Origin: Candidatus Kuenenia stuttgartensis | GTDB taxonomy: Bacteria > Planctomycetota > Planctomycetia > Pirellulales > UBA1268 | NCBI GenBank assembly: GCA_945877135.1 | Contig: CAMCQY010000025.1 | Location: forward strand, 1-36,007 | DNA: 36,007 bases | Reading direction: 5' to 3' | In this document: positions 18,370-26,760 of the stretch, piece by piece | Layout of the letters: the number at the start of each line of letters is the position of its first letter | How positions within the stretch are numbered: position 1 is the first letter of the stretch | The notes under the pieces: generated by a model | Databases searched by the model: none | What the model was told of the DNA's origin: nothing | What the model saw: the letters and a program-made list of their open reading frames with translations, nothing else | Position numbers and translations under genes: made by a program

Positions 18370-18417
18370 ACGCATGCCTCCAGACCGGGCTCCACACCAT
18401 TTCCAGACCGGACTCCC

Positions 18418-19602
18418 ATGAAGATCATCACCCGCTACGTTCTGAGCGAGTTGCTGCAGGTCTTTCTCGTGGCGCTGTCCGCCCTGACGCTGTTCATGCT
18501 CGTCGTAGGCCTGGTCAAGGAGGCGCAGCAGCAGGGGCTGGGAATGATGCAGATTCTCGCACTCGTTCCCTACGTGCTGCCCGAGGCGATGCGGTTCGCG
18601 GTGCCGGGCACGATGCTGTTTGCCGTGGCGAGCGTGTTTGGAAGGATGTCGGCGTCGAACGAGATCACAGCCCTCAAGGCCGCCGGCATCACGCCGATGG
18701 CCGTGATCTGGCCCGCGGCGGTGCTCGCCATCGTGGTGAGCCTCGTGTCGGTCTGGCTCAACGACATCGCCGTATCGTGGGGACGCGATGGCGTGCGTCG
18801 GGTGGTCATCAGCAGTGTCGAGGACATCATCTACGGCCGACTTCGACAGCAGCGGTCGTACAGCACGTCGCAGCTTTCGATCAACGTGAAGGGCGTCGAT
18901 GGCAGGCGGCTCATCCGCCCCACGCTTTCGTTTCAGCCGGGCGGCTCGAGCCCACCCGTGACGGTCTCAGCCGCTGAGGCCTCGCTGCGTGCTGACGCGG
19001 CCGCCGGCACGCTCACGATCACCTGCCGCGATGGCACCGTGCATGTCGGCGACGTGAAGGCGGTGTTTCCCGACACGATCGAGCGGATCGTGCCGCTCGA
19101 CGCCGTCAGCCGGAAGGGCAGCACCTCGACGAGTCCTTCAGAAATCGCCATGGCCGATTTCGCCAGGGCCCGCACCGAGCAGATCGCGAAGATCGACCAG
19201 TTCGAACAGGTGGCGTCGGGAAAGATCGCCATGGGCATCGTCACCGGCCGCATGGAGCAGACGGTGCCCGCCGCCGTCGAGCCCGACCTGCAACAGGCCA
19301 CCTGGGCGAAGTCGCGGCTCACCCGCATCATCATGGAACCCTGGCGCCGCTGGGCCAATGGATTCAGCTGCCTCTGCTTCGTGCTGGTGGGCGCACCGAT
19401 GGCGATCCGGATGCGAAACGCCGACTTCCTCACGAGCTTCTTTCTTTGTTTCCTGCCGATCCTCCTCGTCTATTATCCCGTGTTCATGCTGGGCGTCTCC
19501 CGCGTGAAGTCGGGCTCGCTCCCACCGCCGGCCGTCTGGATGGGCAACGTGCTCGTCGCTCTCTGGGGTCTGTGGCTGCTCCGCAGCGTCATCCGCCGGT
19601 AA
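18418..19602 (+). CDS. LptF/LptG (YjgP/YjgQ) family permease
   Basis: The protein is 394 aa. LptF and LptG form the inner-membrane part of the ABC machine that extracts lipopolysaccharide or related lipid towards the outer membrane. The N-terminal pattern ITRYVLSELLQVFLVALSAL and the cytoplasmic coupling stretch FGRMSASNEITALKAAGITP are typical. There are two N-terminal helices plus one at about 98-115, then a ~200-residue periplasmic beta domain (about 130-310) with the family-type order. Three C-terminal helices follow, starting RRWANGFSCLCFVLVGAPMAI. Only one such gene is here, so it cannot be named LptF or LptG. An LptD-like gene is in the same window but not linked. A direct repeat (CCAGACCGGGCTCC / CCAGACCGGACTCC, 23-base period) fills its upstream gap. 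Confidence 0.88.
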   Translation: MKIITRYVLSELLQVFLVALSALTLFMLVVGLVKEAQQQGLGMMQILALVPYVLPEAMRFAVPGTMLFAVASVFGRMSASNEITALKAAGITPMAVIWPAAVLAIVVSLVSVWLNDIAVSWGRDGVRRVVISSVEDIIYGRLRQQRSYSTSQLSINVKGVDGRRLIRPTLSFQPGGSSPPVTVSAAEASLRADAAAGTLTITCRDGTVHVGDVKAVFPDTIERIVPLDAVSRKGSTSTSPSEIAMADFARARTEQIAKIDQFEQVASGKIAMGIVTGRMEQTVPAAVEPDLQQATWAKSRLTRIIMEPWRRWANGFSCLCFVLVGAPMAIRMRNADFLTSFFLCFLPILLVYYPVFMLGVSRVKSGSLPPPAVWMGNVLVALWGLWLLRSVIRR

Positions 19603-19641
19603 CCTTTCACTCTCCGCCGCTCTGATCCCAAGGAGTTCCGC

Positions 19642-20643
19642 ATGCCGCGTCCTGTCACCCTGTTTACCGGTCAGTGGGCCGATCTCCCGCTGGAAGATCT
19701 GGCCCGCAAGGCCCGCGAATTTGGCTACGGCGGCCTCGAACTGGCCTGCTGGGGGGATCATTTTGACGTGACCAAGGCCCTCGAAGAGAGCGGCTATTGC
19801 GCCGCGAAACGCGACGCGCTCGAGCGGCATGACCTTTCCGTGTACGCCATCTCCAACCACCTCGTGGGGCAGGCCGTCTGCGACCGCATCGACGAGCGTC
19901 ACAAGTCGATCCTCCCACCGCACGTGTGGGGCGACGGCGATCCTGCCGGCGTCAACAAACGGGCTGCCGAAGAGATGAAGCGGACCGCCCGTGCCGCCCA
20001 AAAACTCGGTGTCTCGGTGGTCAACGGTTTCACGGGGTCGAGCATCTGGCATCTCCTCTATTCCTTCCCGCCGGTGCCTGAATCGATGCTGGCCGCCGGC
20101 TTTCAGGAGTTTGCCGATCGCTGGCACCCGATCCTCGACGTGTTCGCCGAGTGCGGCGTGCGGTTCGCGCTCGAGGTACACCCGACGGAAATCGCGTTCG
20201 ACACGATCACGGCCCAGCGGGCACTCGAGGCGATCGGCCGCCGCGAGGAGTTCGGGTTCAACTTCGATCCGAGCCACCTCCACTGGCAGGGCGTCGATTC
20301 GGTGGAGTTCATCCGCACCTTCCACGACCGCATCTATCACGTCCATGTGAAGGATGCCGTCACGCTCCTGAACGGTCGCAACGGCATCCTCGGCAGCCAC
20401 CTCAACTTTGGCGATCCTCGCCGGGGCTGGGACTTCCGCTCCCCCGGCCGCGGCGGCGTGGACTTCGAGGAGATCATCCGCGCCCTCAACCAGATCGGCT
20501 ACGAGGGACCGCTGTCGGTGGAGTGGGAGGACTGCGGCATGGATCGCGAGCACGGCGCCGCCGAAGCGTGCGCATTCGTGCAGCAAATCGACTTCGCGCC
20601 GAGCAAGCGCCAGTTCGACTCCGCATTCGCCGAGGAGAGTTGA
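19642..20643 (+). CDS. Sugar phosphate isomerase/epimerase family TIM-barrel protein
   Basis: The protein is 333 aa in the AP-endonuclease-2/xylose-isomerase-like superfamily. The start at 19642 has a strong AAGGAG seven bases upstream. Candidate metal ligands follow the superfamily order: Glu in [10 protein letters not shown], Asp/His in [10 protein letters not shown], His in YHVHVKDA and Glu in LSVEWEDCG. The opening [19 protein letters not shown] and [15 protein letters not shown] form the first barrel strands. Paralogues with inositol, erythrulose or hydroxypyruvate substrates are common in planctomycetes, so the substrate cannot be assigned. It is followed 12 bases later by a secreted HExxH protein and is probably cotranscribed with it. 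Confidence 0.88.
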   Translation: MPRPVTLFTGQWADLPLEDLARKAREFGYGGLELACWGDHFDVTKALEESGYCAAKRDALERHDLSVYAISNHLVGQAVCDRIDERHKSILPPHVWGDGDPAGVNKRAAEEMKRTARAAQKLGVSVVNGFTGSSIWHLLYSFPPVPESMLAAGFQEFADRWHPILDVFAECGVRFALEVHPTEIAFDTITAQRALEAIGRREEFGFNFDPSHLHWQGVDSVEFIRTFHDRIYHVHVKDAVTLLNGRNGILGSHLNFGDPRRGWDFRSPGRGGVDFEEIIRALNQIGYEGPLSVEWEDCGMDREHGAAEACAFVQQIDFAPSKRQFDSAFAEES

Positions 20644-20655
20644 ATCGCGGCCGAC

Positions 20656-22194
20656 ATGCATACGCTCGACCGTTGCCGTGCACTCACCCTGCTGATCGCA
20701 GCTGCGATGGCGATCATCCCGCCGTGGTCGCGAGCGGGGGTCGCGGTCGAACCAGCTGTCGTAAAGACGGAAGCTCAACTTGACGAGGAGTGGGCAACCA
20801 CGGCGGCTGATCTTGTGCGGCGAGCCGAGGCTGGCGGCCATCGTGAGCTCGCCACACTGGTCGGCGGCTGGCAGCTCCCCGACGAAGGGGAACGGCAGTT
20901 CGTCCTCGCCATTCCCGCGGTGCCACCGCAGGCCGCCCCGCCCGACTGGCTCGACACGCCTGCCGAGCAGACGATCTGGGAAGACTTTCTGACGGCCCGA
21001 CGAACCCGCGCCGCCGGCACATTCGCGCTGGCCGTGGCAGCGGTTCAGCCCGAGGCACCCCAGTCTCGCCGCACTGAGGCAGACGACTCGGAGCGAACTC
21101 GGCTCCGTCGCGGCGCCGAGGAGGCCATCCGACTTGTCTCCCGCGCCCTCCGCGACGACCCCGACCACCCGCGGGCCCGGGAAGCAGGCGGCTGGGTGAA
21201 GCGGGATGGACAGTGGGTCTGGCCGGAGGCAGCGCGGCGACTCGACAAAGGTGAGGAGTATTCGCCCGAGTTCGGCTGGCTGCCGCAGGGCCGGCAGAAG
21301 CGCTACGCGGCCGGCGAACGCTATGCCCACGGCCGCTGGACGAAGGCCGACGCAGCACGCCGTCCGATCACAGCGCCCGGCGACATCGACAAGCAGGGTT
21401 GGAAGTTTGCCTCCGATCACTGGCAGATCACGACGACCGCCGACGAGAAGGCGGCCGCGAAGCTGGCCATGCAGATGGAAGAGGCCCACGCCGTCTGGCT
21501 TCAGGTCTTTGGCGGCTTTCAGTACGAGCCGGCCGAATGGAAGCAGCGGCTGGAGGGCCGCGGGCGGCCGAAGGCCCTCGAGCCCTTCGCAGCCAAACTT
21601 GCTGCAAACCGGCAGGCCTATGTCGCGGCGCTCGAGCCGCTCGAGCCGCTGATCGCCCGCACGCTTGGCATCTACTGGACTCCCACGCACACGGCCTGGT
21701 TTTTCGAGGGCGAGGGACAGCAAGCGACCACGGTCCATCACGAGGCCACACACCAGCTCTTTGCCGAGAAACGTCGCACCAGTCCACTTGCGGGTGAGCG
21801 ATGTGGCTTCTGGGCGATCGAGGCGGTGGCCTGCTACATGGAGAGCCTGGAGCCGACGCCGTGGGGCTGGACCGTGGGCGGCCGAGATGCGGGGCGGGCG
21901 CCGATGGCCCGGGAACGCCTGGTCGAGGATGGCTTTCATGTGCCGCTGGCCGAACTTACGGCGCTCGGCCGGACGGCCCTCCAGTCGGACGACCGCCTGC
22001 CGCAGATTTACAGTGAAATCTCAGGACTAGCCGACTTTTTCATGAACGGCCGGAAGGCCGCGTATCGCGAGGCGTTCGTCGAGTACCTGACGCGGATCTA
22101 CACCGGCACGGTCGATGCCGACACGCTGTCCCGCCTCTGTCGGAAGAGCTACGCGGAGTTGGACGACGAATATCGGCGGCACATGAGCAGGTGA
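20656..22194 (+). CDS. Secreted DUF1570-like protein with an HExxH motif
   Basis: The protein is 512 aa with a Sec-type signal peptide (residues 1 to about 28, ALTLLIAAAMAIIPPW core). The central part has GWVKRDGQWVWPEAARR, a short motif seen in planctomycete secreted proteins. The C-terminal third has VHHEATHQLFAEKR, where HEATH (362-366) fits a zinc-peptidase HExxH site, followed by FWAIEAVACYMES, where a glutamate could be a third ligand as in gluzincins. This resembles DUF1570 proteins. Peptidase activity is inference. It sits between the isomerase gene (12 bases) and tkt (90 bases with promoter). Confidence 0.72.
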   Translation: MHTLDRCRALTLLIAAAMAIIPPWSRAGVAVEPAVVKTEAQLDEEWATTAADLVRRAEAGGHRELATLVGGWQLPDEGERQFVLAIPAVPPQAAPPDWLDTPAEQTIWEDFLTARRTRAAGTFALAVAAVQPEAPQSRRTEADDSERTRLRRGAEEAIRLVSRALRDDPDHPRAREAGGWVKRDGQWVWPEAARRLDKGEEYSPEFGWLPQGRQKRYAAGERYAHGRWTKADAARRPITAPGDIDKQGWKFASDHWQITTTADEKAAAKLAMQMEEAHAVWLQVFGGFQYEPAEWKQRLEGRGRPKALEPFAAKLAANRQAYVAALEPLEPLIARTLGIYWTPTHTAWFFEGEGQQATTVHHEATHQLFAEKRRTSPLAGERCGFWAIEAVACYMESLEPTPWGWTVGGRDAGRAPMARERLVEDGFHVPLAELTALGRTALQSDDRLPQIYSEISGLADFFMNGRKAAYREAFVEYLTRIYTGTVDADTLSRLCRKSYAELDDEYRRHMSR

Positions 22195-22213
22195 TGAGCG
22201 GGGGACGCACGCG

Positions 22214-22243
22214 TTGACGGCGGTTCCCGCGGGCTTCTACACT
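22214..22243 (+). promoter_or_regulatory. Candidate sigma-70-type promoter of tkt
   Basis: TTGACG, 18 bases, TACACT, with transcription expected near 22250. The message would have a ~35-base leader carrying AGGAGA (22269-22274) ten bases before the ATG. Confidence 0.6.
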
Positions 22244-22284
22244 TCCCCCCACTTACCAACGAATCTTTAGGAGAAGACCGTCTC

Positions 22285-24369
22285 ATGGCTGCACCCACAG
22301 CTCCCGCCGCCGGCGCGGCCCACGCCACCGACGTCGATCGTCTCGCGATCGACACGATCCGCACCCTCTCGATGGACGCGGTCGAAGCCGCCAAGAGCGG
22401 CCACCCAGGCACGCCGATGGCGCTGGCACCGGTGGCCTATACCGTGTGGAAGGATTTTCTGCGGTACGACCCGGCCGATCCGCTCTGGCCCAACCGCGAT
22501 CGCTTTGTGCTTTCCTGCGGCCACGCGTCGATGCTGCTCTATTCGCTGATCCATCTGGCCGGCATCCGCCGGGCCACATCGCATGGAGGCTCCGCCAGTG
22601 AGCCGGCCGTGTCGCTCGAGTCGATCAAAAAGTTCCGCCAACTCGACAGTGTCTGCGCGGGCCATCCTGAGCACCACATGACCTCCGGCATCGAGACGAC
22701 CACCGGGCCGCTCGGCCAGGGCTGCGGCAACTCCGTCGGCATGGCGATGGCATCGCGGTGGCTCGCCGCCCACTACAACACGCCCGGCCATGTCGTCTTC
22801 GACTATGACACCTACGTCCTCTGCAGCGACGGCGACCTGATGGAGGGCGTGGCCTGCGAGGCCGCATCCATCGCCGGCCATCTCGGCCTCGCGAATCTCT
22901 GCTGGATCTACGACGACAACTCGATCACGATCGAAGGCGAAACCCACCTCGCGTTCAGCGAAGACATGGCGAAGAAGTTTGAGGGCCTGGGCTGGCGGGT
23001 GGAGCACGTGGCCGACGCCAACGACACCGACAGCCTGAAGCAGGCGCTGCAGGGCTTCAAGAGCGAGCAGCACAAGCCGACGCTCGTGATCGTGAAGAGC
23101 GTGATCGGCTACGGGGCGCCGAAGAAGGCGGGCTCGCATGAATCCCACGGCGCGCCTCTGGGCGCGGACGAAATCAAGGGGGCCAAGGCGGCCTACGGCT
23201 GGCCGGCCGACGCCCATTTCTTCGTGCCCCCGGAGGTGCCGGAGCAGTTCGCGAAGACCATGGGTGCCCGCGGCCACAAGGCCCGCGAGGCATGGCGGCA
23301 GACGGTGGCCGACCAGGCGAAGTCTCACGCCGCGCTCGCGGCGGAACTGACCGCCTTTCTCGCCGGACAGGCCCCCGCGGGATGGGAATCGGCCATCCCC
23401 TGCTTTCCTGCCGATGCCAAGGGGCTCGCCAGCCGCGTGTCGAGCGGCAAGGTAATCCAGGCGTTGAGCGGCACCATCCCGTGGTTCCTCGGCGGCTCTG
23501 CCGACCTGGCACCATCCACGATGACGCTCGTGCCGGGAGCTGGCGACTTCGGCCACGGTTCGTTCTCCGGCCGCAACTTCCACTTCGGCATTCGAGAGCA
23601 TGGCATGGCCTCGGCCTGCAATGGCATGGCGCTCTCAGGCCTGCGTCCCTACTGCGCGACCTTCTTTGTCTTCCTCGATTACCTGAAGCCGGCCCTGCGG
23701 CTCTCTGCGATCGGCAACCTCGGCGTGGTCTACGTGCTCACGCACGACTCGATCGGCCTGGGGGAAGACGGCCCGACCCACCAGCCCATCGAGCAGCTCG
23801 CCAGCGCCCGGGCCGTTCCCGGCCTGAGCGTGTTTCGGCCCGGCGACGCCAACGAAGTGGCGGAGACCTACCGTGAGGTCATCCGGCAGGCCGATCGTCC
23901 CGCGGTGATCGTGCTCTCCCGACAGAACCTCCCTACGCTCGATCGCGCCGCCTATGGCTCAGCTGCGGGCGTTGCCAAGGGAGCCTACGTGCTGAAGGAC
24001 GCCGCCGATGGCAAGCCACAGTGCATCCTGATCGGCACCGGCAGCGAGGTTCAACTCTGCCTCGAGGCCGCCGAGAAACTCGCCGCAGAGGGCGTGCAGG
24101 CCCGCGTGGTAAGCATGCCGAGCTGGGATCACTTCGAGGCGCAGGACGAAGCCTACCGGGAGAGCGTGCTGCCCAAGGCGGTCACAGCACGGGTCGCCTG
24201 CGAGGCGGCCTGCGGCTTTGGGTGGGATCGCTGGATCGGCCCGCGGGGCCGATTCGTCGGCATGACGAGCTTCGGCGCATCGGGCCCGGCTCCAGCGCTC
24301 TACAAGCACTTCGGCATCACCGCCGAGGCGATCGCCGCCGCCGCAAAGCAGTCGATCGCAGCTGGCTAG
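22285..24369 (+). CDS. tkt: Transketolase
   Basis: Transketolase moves two-carbon ketol units between sugar phosphates in the pentose-phosphate pathway, using thiamine diphosphate. The 694-aa length is normal (E. coli 663). Seen in order: DAVEAAKSGHPGTPMALAP at the N-terminus, SCGHASMLLYSLIHL, ETTTGPLGQG, the ThDP/Mg motif CSDGDLMEGVACEAASIAGH to IYDDNSITIEG, and GYGAPKKAGSHESHG. The pyrimidine domain has FHFGIREHGMASACNGMAL (catalytic Glu) and THDSIGLGEDGPTHQPIEQL, and a C-terminal domain ends AAAAKQSIAAG. It has its own promoter and ribosome-binding site, so it is probably expressed independently of the genes before it. Confidence 0.97.
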   Translation: MAAPTAPAAGAAHATDVDRLAIDTIRTLSMDAVEAAKSGHPGTPMALAPVAYTVWKDFLRYDPADPLWPNRDRFVLSCGHASMLLYSLIHLAGIRRATSHGGSASEPAVSLESIKKFRQLDSVCAGHPEHHMTSGIETTTGPLGQGCGNSVGMAMASRWLAAHYNTPGHVVFDYDTYVLCSDGDLMEGVACEAASIAGHLGLANLCWIYDDNSITIEGETHLAFSEDMAKKFEGLGWRVEHVADANDTDSLKQALQGFKSEQHKPTLVIVKSVIGYGAPKKAGSHESHGAPLGADEIKGAKAAYGWPADAHFFVPPEVPEQFAKTMGARGHKAREAWRQTVADQAKSHAALAAELTAFLAGQAPAGWESAIPCFPADAKGLASRVSSGKVIQALSGTIPWFLGGSADLAPSTMTLVPGAGDFGHGSFSGRNFHFGIREHGMASACNGMALSGLRPYCATFFVFLDYLKPALRLSAIGNLGVVYVLTHDSIGLGEDGPTHQPIEQLASARAVPGLSVFRPGDANEVAETYREVIRQADRPAVIVLSRQNLPTLDRAAYGSAAGVAKGAYVLKDAADGKPQCILIGTGSEVQLCLEAAEKLAAEGVQARVVSMPSWDHFEAQDEAYRESVLPKAVTARVACEAACGFGWDRWIGPRGRFVGMTSFGASGPAPALYKHFGITAEAIAAAAKQSIAAG

Positions 24370-24413
24370 TACGCTTTCGGCGTAGGTTGAACACCGGCTT
24401 CGGGGCGGCAAAA

Positions 24414-24450
24414 GTCTCGTCGCGTGGGCAGGATAGCCCAATGCTCCTCG
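24414..24450 (+). repeat. Dispersed repeat fragment (family 3) downstream of tkt
   Basis: GTCTCGTCGCGTGGGCAGGA continuing TAGCCCAATGCTCCTCG is closely related to the segment inside the rlmL linker at 8796-8830. The rest of the 342-base gap between tkt and the convergent anti-sigma gene holds family 1 copy C (24539-24695). I see no other feature there apart from a small possible hairpin TACGC-TTTCG-GCGTA just after the tkt stop. Confidence 0.5.
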
Positions 24451-24538
24451 AGCTTTCGCCGACCCCTTCGCCTACGTCTTCTGGTTTACTCGGGCATGGC
24501 TACAGCTATCGTGCATGCGTTCGAGCCCGCATCCGTGA

Positions 24539-24695
24539 GGGGCTGCCCACGTCTCGAGAGCCGGCGTTGCTGACCAGCGCAGGCAGGATGCCGGAGCGCA
24601 GTCAGCATCGAGTGAGCGAAGGGCAGCGGGCACCGATCCGTCTAAGCGGATTGGTCGACGAAGCGAACGTCCGGCGACGGGGCGTGGGCAGCCCC
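24539..24695 (-). repeat. Structured dispersed element (family 1, copy C, inverted and longer)
   Basis: This 157-base copy reads in the opposite orientation to A and B. Its termini are GGGGCTGCCCACG and CGTGGGCAGCCCC, so two positions differ from A/B in both arms and pairing is kept. The middle hairpin of A/B is replaced by a larger one, ACCGATCCG-TCTAAG-CGGATTGGT (nine pairs including one wobble). The TGCTGAC/GTCAGCA stem is conserved. The element lies between two convergent genes (tkt and the anti-sigma gene). Confidence 0.85.
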
Positions 24696-24711
24696 GAACC
24701 GTCGCCATACC

Positions 24712-25695
24712 CTACGGCTGGTCTTCCGAATCGCCGATGACGGCGTCTTCTTCATCGATGCCGGCGGCCACGTTGCCGTCGTGATTCTTGAAGAGATGGT
24801 CGTCGCCGTGCAGGTCTCCCGGCGCGAGACGTTTCACGTGGCCGTCTTCGAAGAGCACGTGGTGGATGCCGTCGGGATGGTTGCTGCTCCGTTCGCCACC
24901 ATCGTTTGGGGCATCGGCCATCAGTGGATGATGGGCCCGTCGGCGATCACGATTCGGCTGCAACGTACCCGACGCGTCACGATGGCCGAGCGTGTAACCG
25001 TAGTCGCCCCCCATCGTCCTCACCATCTCCTCGAACTGCGGCGTGCCGACGGCTGCGTTGAGTTCCTCCAGAGTCGGCACTCGGAAGGTGCCGCTTCGGG
25101 AAAGCGGCGTATCCGGACAGATAAGCGTGCCATCATCGGCCACGAGACGCTGCTCCGAGACGAGCGTGGGGGCATAGAGCCCGGCCCGCGACAAAGGCCC
25201 CGAGTCGGGGGGCGAAGGGAAGACCCGATGAGCGTCGGCATAGCCTTGGAGCGCACCCGACGTCTTGAGCAGATTGCGTTCCGCCCGCCGAGCGCGGGCC
25301 TGCGAGATGGAGTCGAGCAGGAGTGGCGCCACGAGCACGCAGGCGGCCAGCGCCGAAGCAGCCATGATGGCGCGATCGAGCCAGGCCCGGGCCCCACGGC
25401 CCCGCGGCGGGGCGTCGTCTGCTGACAGCCCTCTCGGCATCGGCAGCGGTCGGCTGGCGGAAGCCTTGGCTGCGGCCTCCTGCTCGACGATAAATCGCAT
25501 CGTGCGGCCCGCCAGACCGGCAGGCGCCGGCAACACGTCGCGATCGCCCGCCAGCGGTTCGAGCGCCAATTGCAGCCGATCGAGATCCTGACGCAGCGCC
25601 GGACCGCTGAGCGGATCGGCCAACGCCATCTCGATCGCTTTTGATTCGGACGGCTCGATGGCCCCCAGAAGGTGGCCGACAAGGTCTTCTCGCAT
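24712..25695 (-). CDS. Probable membrane anti-sigma-like protein with H-X-DG C-terminal motif
   Basis: The protein is 327 aa, encoded 83 bases downstream of the ECF sigma factor gene. Residues 1 to about 60 (LVGHLLGAIEPSESKAIEMA, DPLSGPALRQDLDRL) look like the cytoplasmic anti-sigma-type helical domain of planctomycetes, without a zinc-finger His/Cys set. One membrane helix follows (about 106-130, LDRAIMAASALAACVLVAPL). The extracytoplasmic part (about 135-327) has a helix with AERNLLKTSGALQGYADAHR and ends with HPDGIHHVLFEDGHVKRL. This resembles the H-X9-DG motif of DUF1559 pseudopilin-like proteins, with one extra residue. The last ~40 residues are acidic and His-rich. Anti-sigma function is inferred from position and topology. 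Confidence 0.7.
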   Translation of the reverse strand: MREDLVGHLLGAIEPSESKAIEMALADPLSGPALRQDLDRLQLALEPLAGDRDVLPAPAGLAGRTMRFIVEQEAAAKASASRPLPMPRGLSADDAPPRGRGARAWLDRAIMAASALAACVLVAPLLLDSISQARARRAERNLLKTSGALQGYADAHRVFPSPPDSGPLSRAGLYAPTLVSEQRLVADDGTLICPDTPLSRSGTFRVPTLEELNAAVGTPQFEEMVRTMGGDYGYTLGHRDASGTLQPNRDRRRAHHPLMADAPNDGGERSSNHPDGIHHVLFEDGHVKRLAPGDLHGDDHLFKNHDGNVAAGIDEEDAVIGDSEDQP

Positions 25696-25708
25696 GACAA
25701 ATACTCAC

Positions 25709-25754
25709 ATCACTCGTGATTGACGACGAACCTTCAGTGGGGCGTCAGGTTCGT
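25709..25754. promoter_or_regulatory. Inverted repeats between sigma and anti-sigma genes
   Basis: Two symmetric elements occupy the 83-base gap. ACGAACCT (25726-25733) and AGGTTCGT (25747-25754) form a perfect 8-bp stem with a 13-base loop. ATCAC-TC-GTGAT (25709-25720) forms a second small palindrome nearer the anti-sigma start. They could be a processing or attenuation site, or an operator for a second promoter. There is no long U-tract on the minus strand to make a classic terminator. Confidence 0.5.
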
Positions 25755-25778
25755 TTTCATCGTCTTTATTCCAGATGC

Positions 25779-26462
25779 TCAACGCGTATGACCGCTTTCC
25801 TGCCATGCCTCGTTGAGTTTGAGCAAGGCCGAATGCAACCGGCTCTTCACGGTTCCCACCGGAATGCCGAGCACATCTGCCGCCTCGCGATACTTCATGC
25901 CTTGGTTGTAGACGAGGATCAGGGCGCTCTTCAGCGGATCGGGGAGTTCCTCGACCGCCGACCGCACCCAGTTCTTCGCCTCCTCGTCCTCCAGTTTCTG
26001 ATCGGCCGTCTGGCCTCTGCCCGAGAGCATTTCCACGAGCGCACCGACGTCGTCATCTCCACCCGTGCGATGATCGAGGCTCACCATCCGGTGACGACGA
26101 TTGCGACGTTGGGCATCGATGGCCTGGTTGGTTGCGATCGTGTAGAGCCAGGGGCGAAACCGCCGGCCGTCCTCAAAATTCTCCCGCTTCAGGTGGACCT
26201 GTAGAAACGTGGCCTGAAACACGTCCTCCGCCATCTCCGCGCTGCCGAGGTAGCGGCGAAGGTAGCTGAACAATTCGCGTTCATACCTGTGGACGAGCGA
26301 CTCGAATGCGGCCGCGTCGTCCCCAGACCGAACCCGACCAATCAATTCCTCATCAGTTGTCCCAGCCCCCACGTCCAGGCGTTGTGTCAACGGTTCGACA
26401 ACCGAACCGCCGCCGGACCGGTTGTCGTGCCCTGAACTGGAGTGGGACTCGTGCAAATCCAT
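25779..26462 (-). CDS. ECF-type RNA polymerase sigma factor
   Basis: The protein is 227 aa. The sigma region 2 domain covers about residues 50-125: FESLVHRYERELFSYLRRYL, then AEDVFQATFLQVHLKRENF and FRPWLYTIATNQAIDAQRRN. The sigma region 4 helix-turn-helix domain covers about 165-220: LKSALILVYNQGMKYREAAD, then VLGIPVGTVKSRLHSALLKL. The first ~38 residues are polar and Ser/Gly-rich, longer than in most ECF factors. The sigma would direct RNA polymerase to a small regulon and be held by the membrane protein encoded next. A TATACT hexamer at 26573-26578 (minus) suggests a ~100-base leader. The internal sigma binding sites cannot be predicted. Confidence 0.93.
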   Translation of the reverse strand: MDLHESHSSSGHDNRSGGGSVVEPLTQRLDVGAGTTDEELIGRVRSGDDAAAFESLVHRYERELFSYLRRYLGSAEMAEDVFQATFLQVHLKRENFEDGRRFRPWLYTIATNQAIDAQRRNRRHRMVSLDHRTGGDDDVGALVEMLSGRGQTADQKLEDEEAKNWVRSAVEELPDPLKSALILVYNQGMKYREAADVLGIPVGTVKSRLHSALLKLNEAWQESGHTR

Positions 26463-26760
26463 TGGTCCTACGCGGGCCCAGCGAGAAAAGTTCGCGGGGA
26501 AAAACCCCGTGCCGAAAGTCTAGTGCCGAAAGACCGACCGGCGACCATGCAGCAATCGCCCGACGGGTACCGAGTATAGCCACCGGAGCGGGGGTGCGGG
26601 GAATATTTGCGGCCCCCGAACGGGTTTCCAAAGGGGTGCTGTGGCGTGTCCGATTTGACTTTTCCGGCGGCTCTACGGACATTCCGGCGACGGCTGCTGC
26701 GGCCCCCATCCCCGCACCATTCACAGCCCCGATCGAAACGCCCCGGCACGGACACGCCTC
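26463..26760. promoter_or_regulatory. Divergent regulatory region between the sigma factor and permease genes
   Basis: These 298 bases contain no convincing gene. On the minus strand TATACT (26573-26578) is a good -10 for the sigma gene, but without a clear -35. Within the expected leader are two direct copies of GTGCCGAAAG (26509-26518 and 26523-26532, 14-base period). A CGGGG-AAAAA-CCCCG hairpin lies next to them at about 26496-26508. On the plus strand TTGACT at 26655-26660 is a possible -35 for the permease, but no matching -10 is clear. Confidence 0.4.

Noticed and set aside
19138-21939. 933-aa ORF on the minus strand opposite the LptF/G, isomerase and HExxH genes
   Set aside because: It spans three well-supported plus-strand genes, shows no recognisable domain and has the Arg/Gly/His-rich composition of an antisense frame in GC-rich DNA.
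24370-24390. Possible intrinsic terminator after tkt (TACGC-TTTCG-GCGTA)
   Set aside because: The stem has only five pairs and no U-tract follows.
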